Origin: Megalopta genalis
Lineage: Eukaryota > Arthropoda > Insecta > Hymenoptera > Halictidae
Length of the DNA stretch: 64,000 nucleotides
NCBI RefSeq assembly: GCF_051020955.1
Contig: NW_027476330.1
Coordinates: 1-64,000 of the forward strand
Direction of reading: 5' to 3'
The notes beneath the pieces were generated by a model. That model did no database searches and was not told the DNA's origin. It saw only the letters and a list, made by a program, of their open reading frames with translations. Both the position numbers and the translations under genes were made by a program. Below are positions 63,562 to 64,000 of the stretch, in pieces (the stretch's first letter is position 1; every line of letters begins with the position of its first letter).

Positions 63562-64000
63562 TTTAGCTTCAAATACTTGCGATATAAGTGATATAGCTTC
63601 AAAAGCAGAAGGAACAAACGAGGTAGCTTCAATTCCATGCGAAACAAATGATTTAGCTTCAAATCAATGCGAAGTAGAAGGCTTAGCTTCAAATCCATGC
63701 GAAACACGTGATTTAGCTTCTAATTAATGGGAAGTAGATGGCTTAGCTTCAAATCCATGCGAAACAAATGGTTTAGCTTCTATTATTTGTGATATACGTT
63801 AATTAGATTATCTGCATGCGCATCGAACGAGTTAGCTTCAAATCCATGCGATACACAAGATTTAGCTTCGAATCAATGCGATGTAGGAGGTTCAGCTTCA
63901 AATCCATGCGACACATAGGAATTAGCTTCAAACACATGCAATATAAGTGATATAGCTTCAAAAGCTGGAGGAACAAACGAGGTAGCTTCAATTCCATGCG

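Larger units (their letters stand above)
1..64000 (+). repeat. 30-bp tandem satellite/minisatellite array spanning the whole window
   Basis: Every line of the window can be cut into 30-bp units in one orientation. On the plus strand the typical unit begins TTTAGCTTCAAAT (positions 1-13). A class-specific triplet follows at 14-16 (CAA, CCA, ACT or GCA are commonest), then a core like TGCGAAACA (17-25), then a variable five-base tail. The unit register is constant from base 1 to about 13,528, moves by 3 bp there, and stays constant to about 45,834. After that it moves by small indels only. No stretch longer than about 60 bp lacks the unit. Neither array edge is inside the window, so the true array is longer than 64 kb. 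A representative unit has 10 G+C in 30 bases and more A than T on this strand. The array itself is seen directly; its satellite nature and eukaryotic origin are inferred. Confidence 0.97.
56334..64000 (+). repeat. Divergent 30-bp/150-bp repeat domain, second copy
   Basis: This repeats 45,284 onward at an offset of 11,050 bp to about 60,118, then at 11,620 bp after a 570-bp internal duplication, to about 63,270. Rare indels are carried over: the extra A at 56,884, the CCCTTCATAT duplication at 56,925, the 2-bp loss near 57,737 and the extra A in the poly-A run near 62,674. Scattered single-base differences exist, for example 57,145 (G here, A at 46,095). From about 63,270 the order of units is re-mixed: 63,281-63,410 matches 46,981-47,110, and the following part matches the 57.58-kb region. 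The array continues past the window end. Confidence 0.88.

Noticed and set aside
1725..63997. Dozens of minus-strand ORFs of 60-698 codons as a family of Leu/His/Asn-rich repeat proteins
   Set aside because: They consist only of the repeat, start at the ATG present in most units and end at two recurrent unit variants. They run through duplication junctions, and they are broken by indels beyond 45.8 kb. Length is explained by a unit divisible by three.
1..64000. Stop-codon reassignment (for example a ciliate code) making the plus frame one giant gene
   Set aside because: Plus-frame TGA falls at both Cys and Leu positions, and TAA at Leu and other positions, so no single reassignment restores a consistent peptide. 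The +1, -1 and -2 indels break the frame in any code.
1..64000. CRISPR array
   Set aside because: A 30-bp period suggests repeat-plus-spacer lengths, but there are no unique spacers; the whole unit is repeated and diverges gradually, and no cas genes are present.
1..64000. Transposon, LTR element or integron inserted in the array
   Set aside because: No non-repeat sequence, terminal inverted repeats, LTRs or target-site duplications were seen; domain changes occur inside shared unit sequence.
1..64000. CENP-B box
   Set aside because: The minus-strand TTTCGCATGG string resembles its first half, but the required A and CGGG positions are not matched in the units inspected.
1..64000. Telomeric or subtelomeric simple repeats
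   Set aside because: No TTAGGG, TTTAGGG, TTAGG or similar tandem motif; the isolated TTTAGGTTC in B units is part of the 30-bp unit.
1..64000. Bacterial or phage origin
   Set aside because: 64 kb without any recognisable gene, ribosome-binding site pattern or operon is not expected in bacteria or phages; a eukaryotic satellite is the simpler explanation, though the species is unknown.

Overview
The window is one uninterrupted tandem-repeat array. Nearly every base belongs to a roughly 30-bp unit repeated head to tail in one orientation, about 2,130 times in 64 kb. The array enters at base 1 and leaves at base 64,000, so no flank is visible. I see no unique sequence, no recognisable gene, and no rRNA, tRNA, CRISPR array, insertion sequence or transposon. 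The organism cannot be named. A gene-free array of this size with nested higher-order repeats points to a eukaryotic nuclear genome (satellite or minisatellite DNA); the typical unit is about one third G+C. Centromeric, pericentromeric or other heterochromatic location is possible but unproven.

Layout: (1) Bases 1-45,283 are built from a 300-bp higher-order repeat (HOR) of ten distinguishable 30-bp units, itself two related 150-bp halves. HOR subtypes are shuffled into 900, 1,200, 1,500, 2,100 and 2,400-bp modules, and a super-repeat of about 16.4-16.8 kb is visible (about 20.93-28.93 kb matches 37.73-45.28 kb). (2) Bases 45,284-55,526 are more divergent units, closer to a simple 150-bp periodicity, with several small indels. 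They contain two tandem copies of a 3,810-bp segment. (3) Bases 55,527-56,333 are a short island of the 300-bp HOR. (4) Bases 56,334-64,000 repeat domain 2. Domains 3 and 4 are a copy of 44,476 onward at an offset of 11,050 bp, with one further internal 570-bp tandem duplication.

Coding potential: because the unit length is a multiple of three, a stop-free unit gives a stop-free frame for as long as the register holds. Three frames are largely open (plus strand about DLASNPCETN; minus strand about LFRMDLKLNH and FVSHGFEAKS). The longest ORF is 698 codons on the minus strand. I do not regard these as genes: all three frames carry recurrent stops, +1, -1 and -2 indels are fixed and copied with the array, and no start context, promoter or non-repetitive coding sequence is visible. 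An ancient origin from a decapeptide-repeat gene cannot be excluded.

The most informative content is the record of array evolution. Copy-number changes are almost always whole multiples of 30, 150 or 300 bp, private variants are shared between copies kilobases apart, and breakpoints lie inside shared unit sequence. All of this fits unequal exchange or amplification between aligned repeats. Repeat boundaries below were read by eye and are good to roughly one unit (30 bp) unless a specific base is named.
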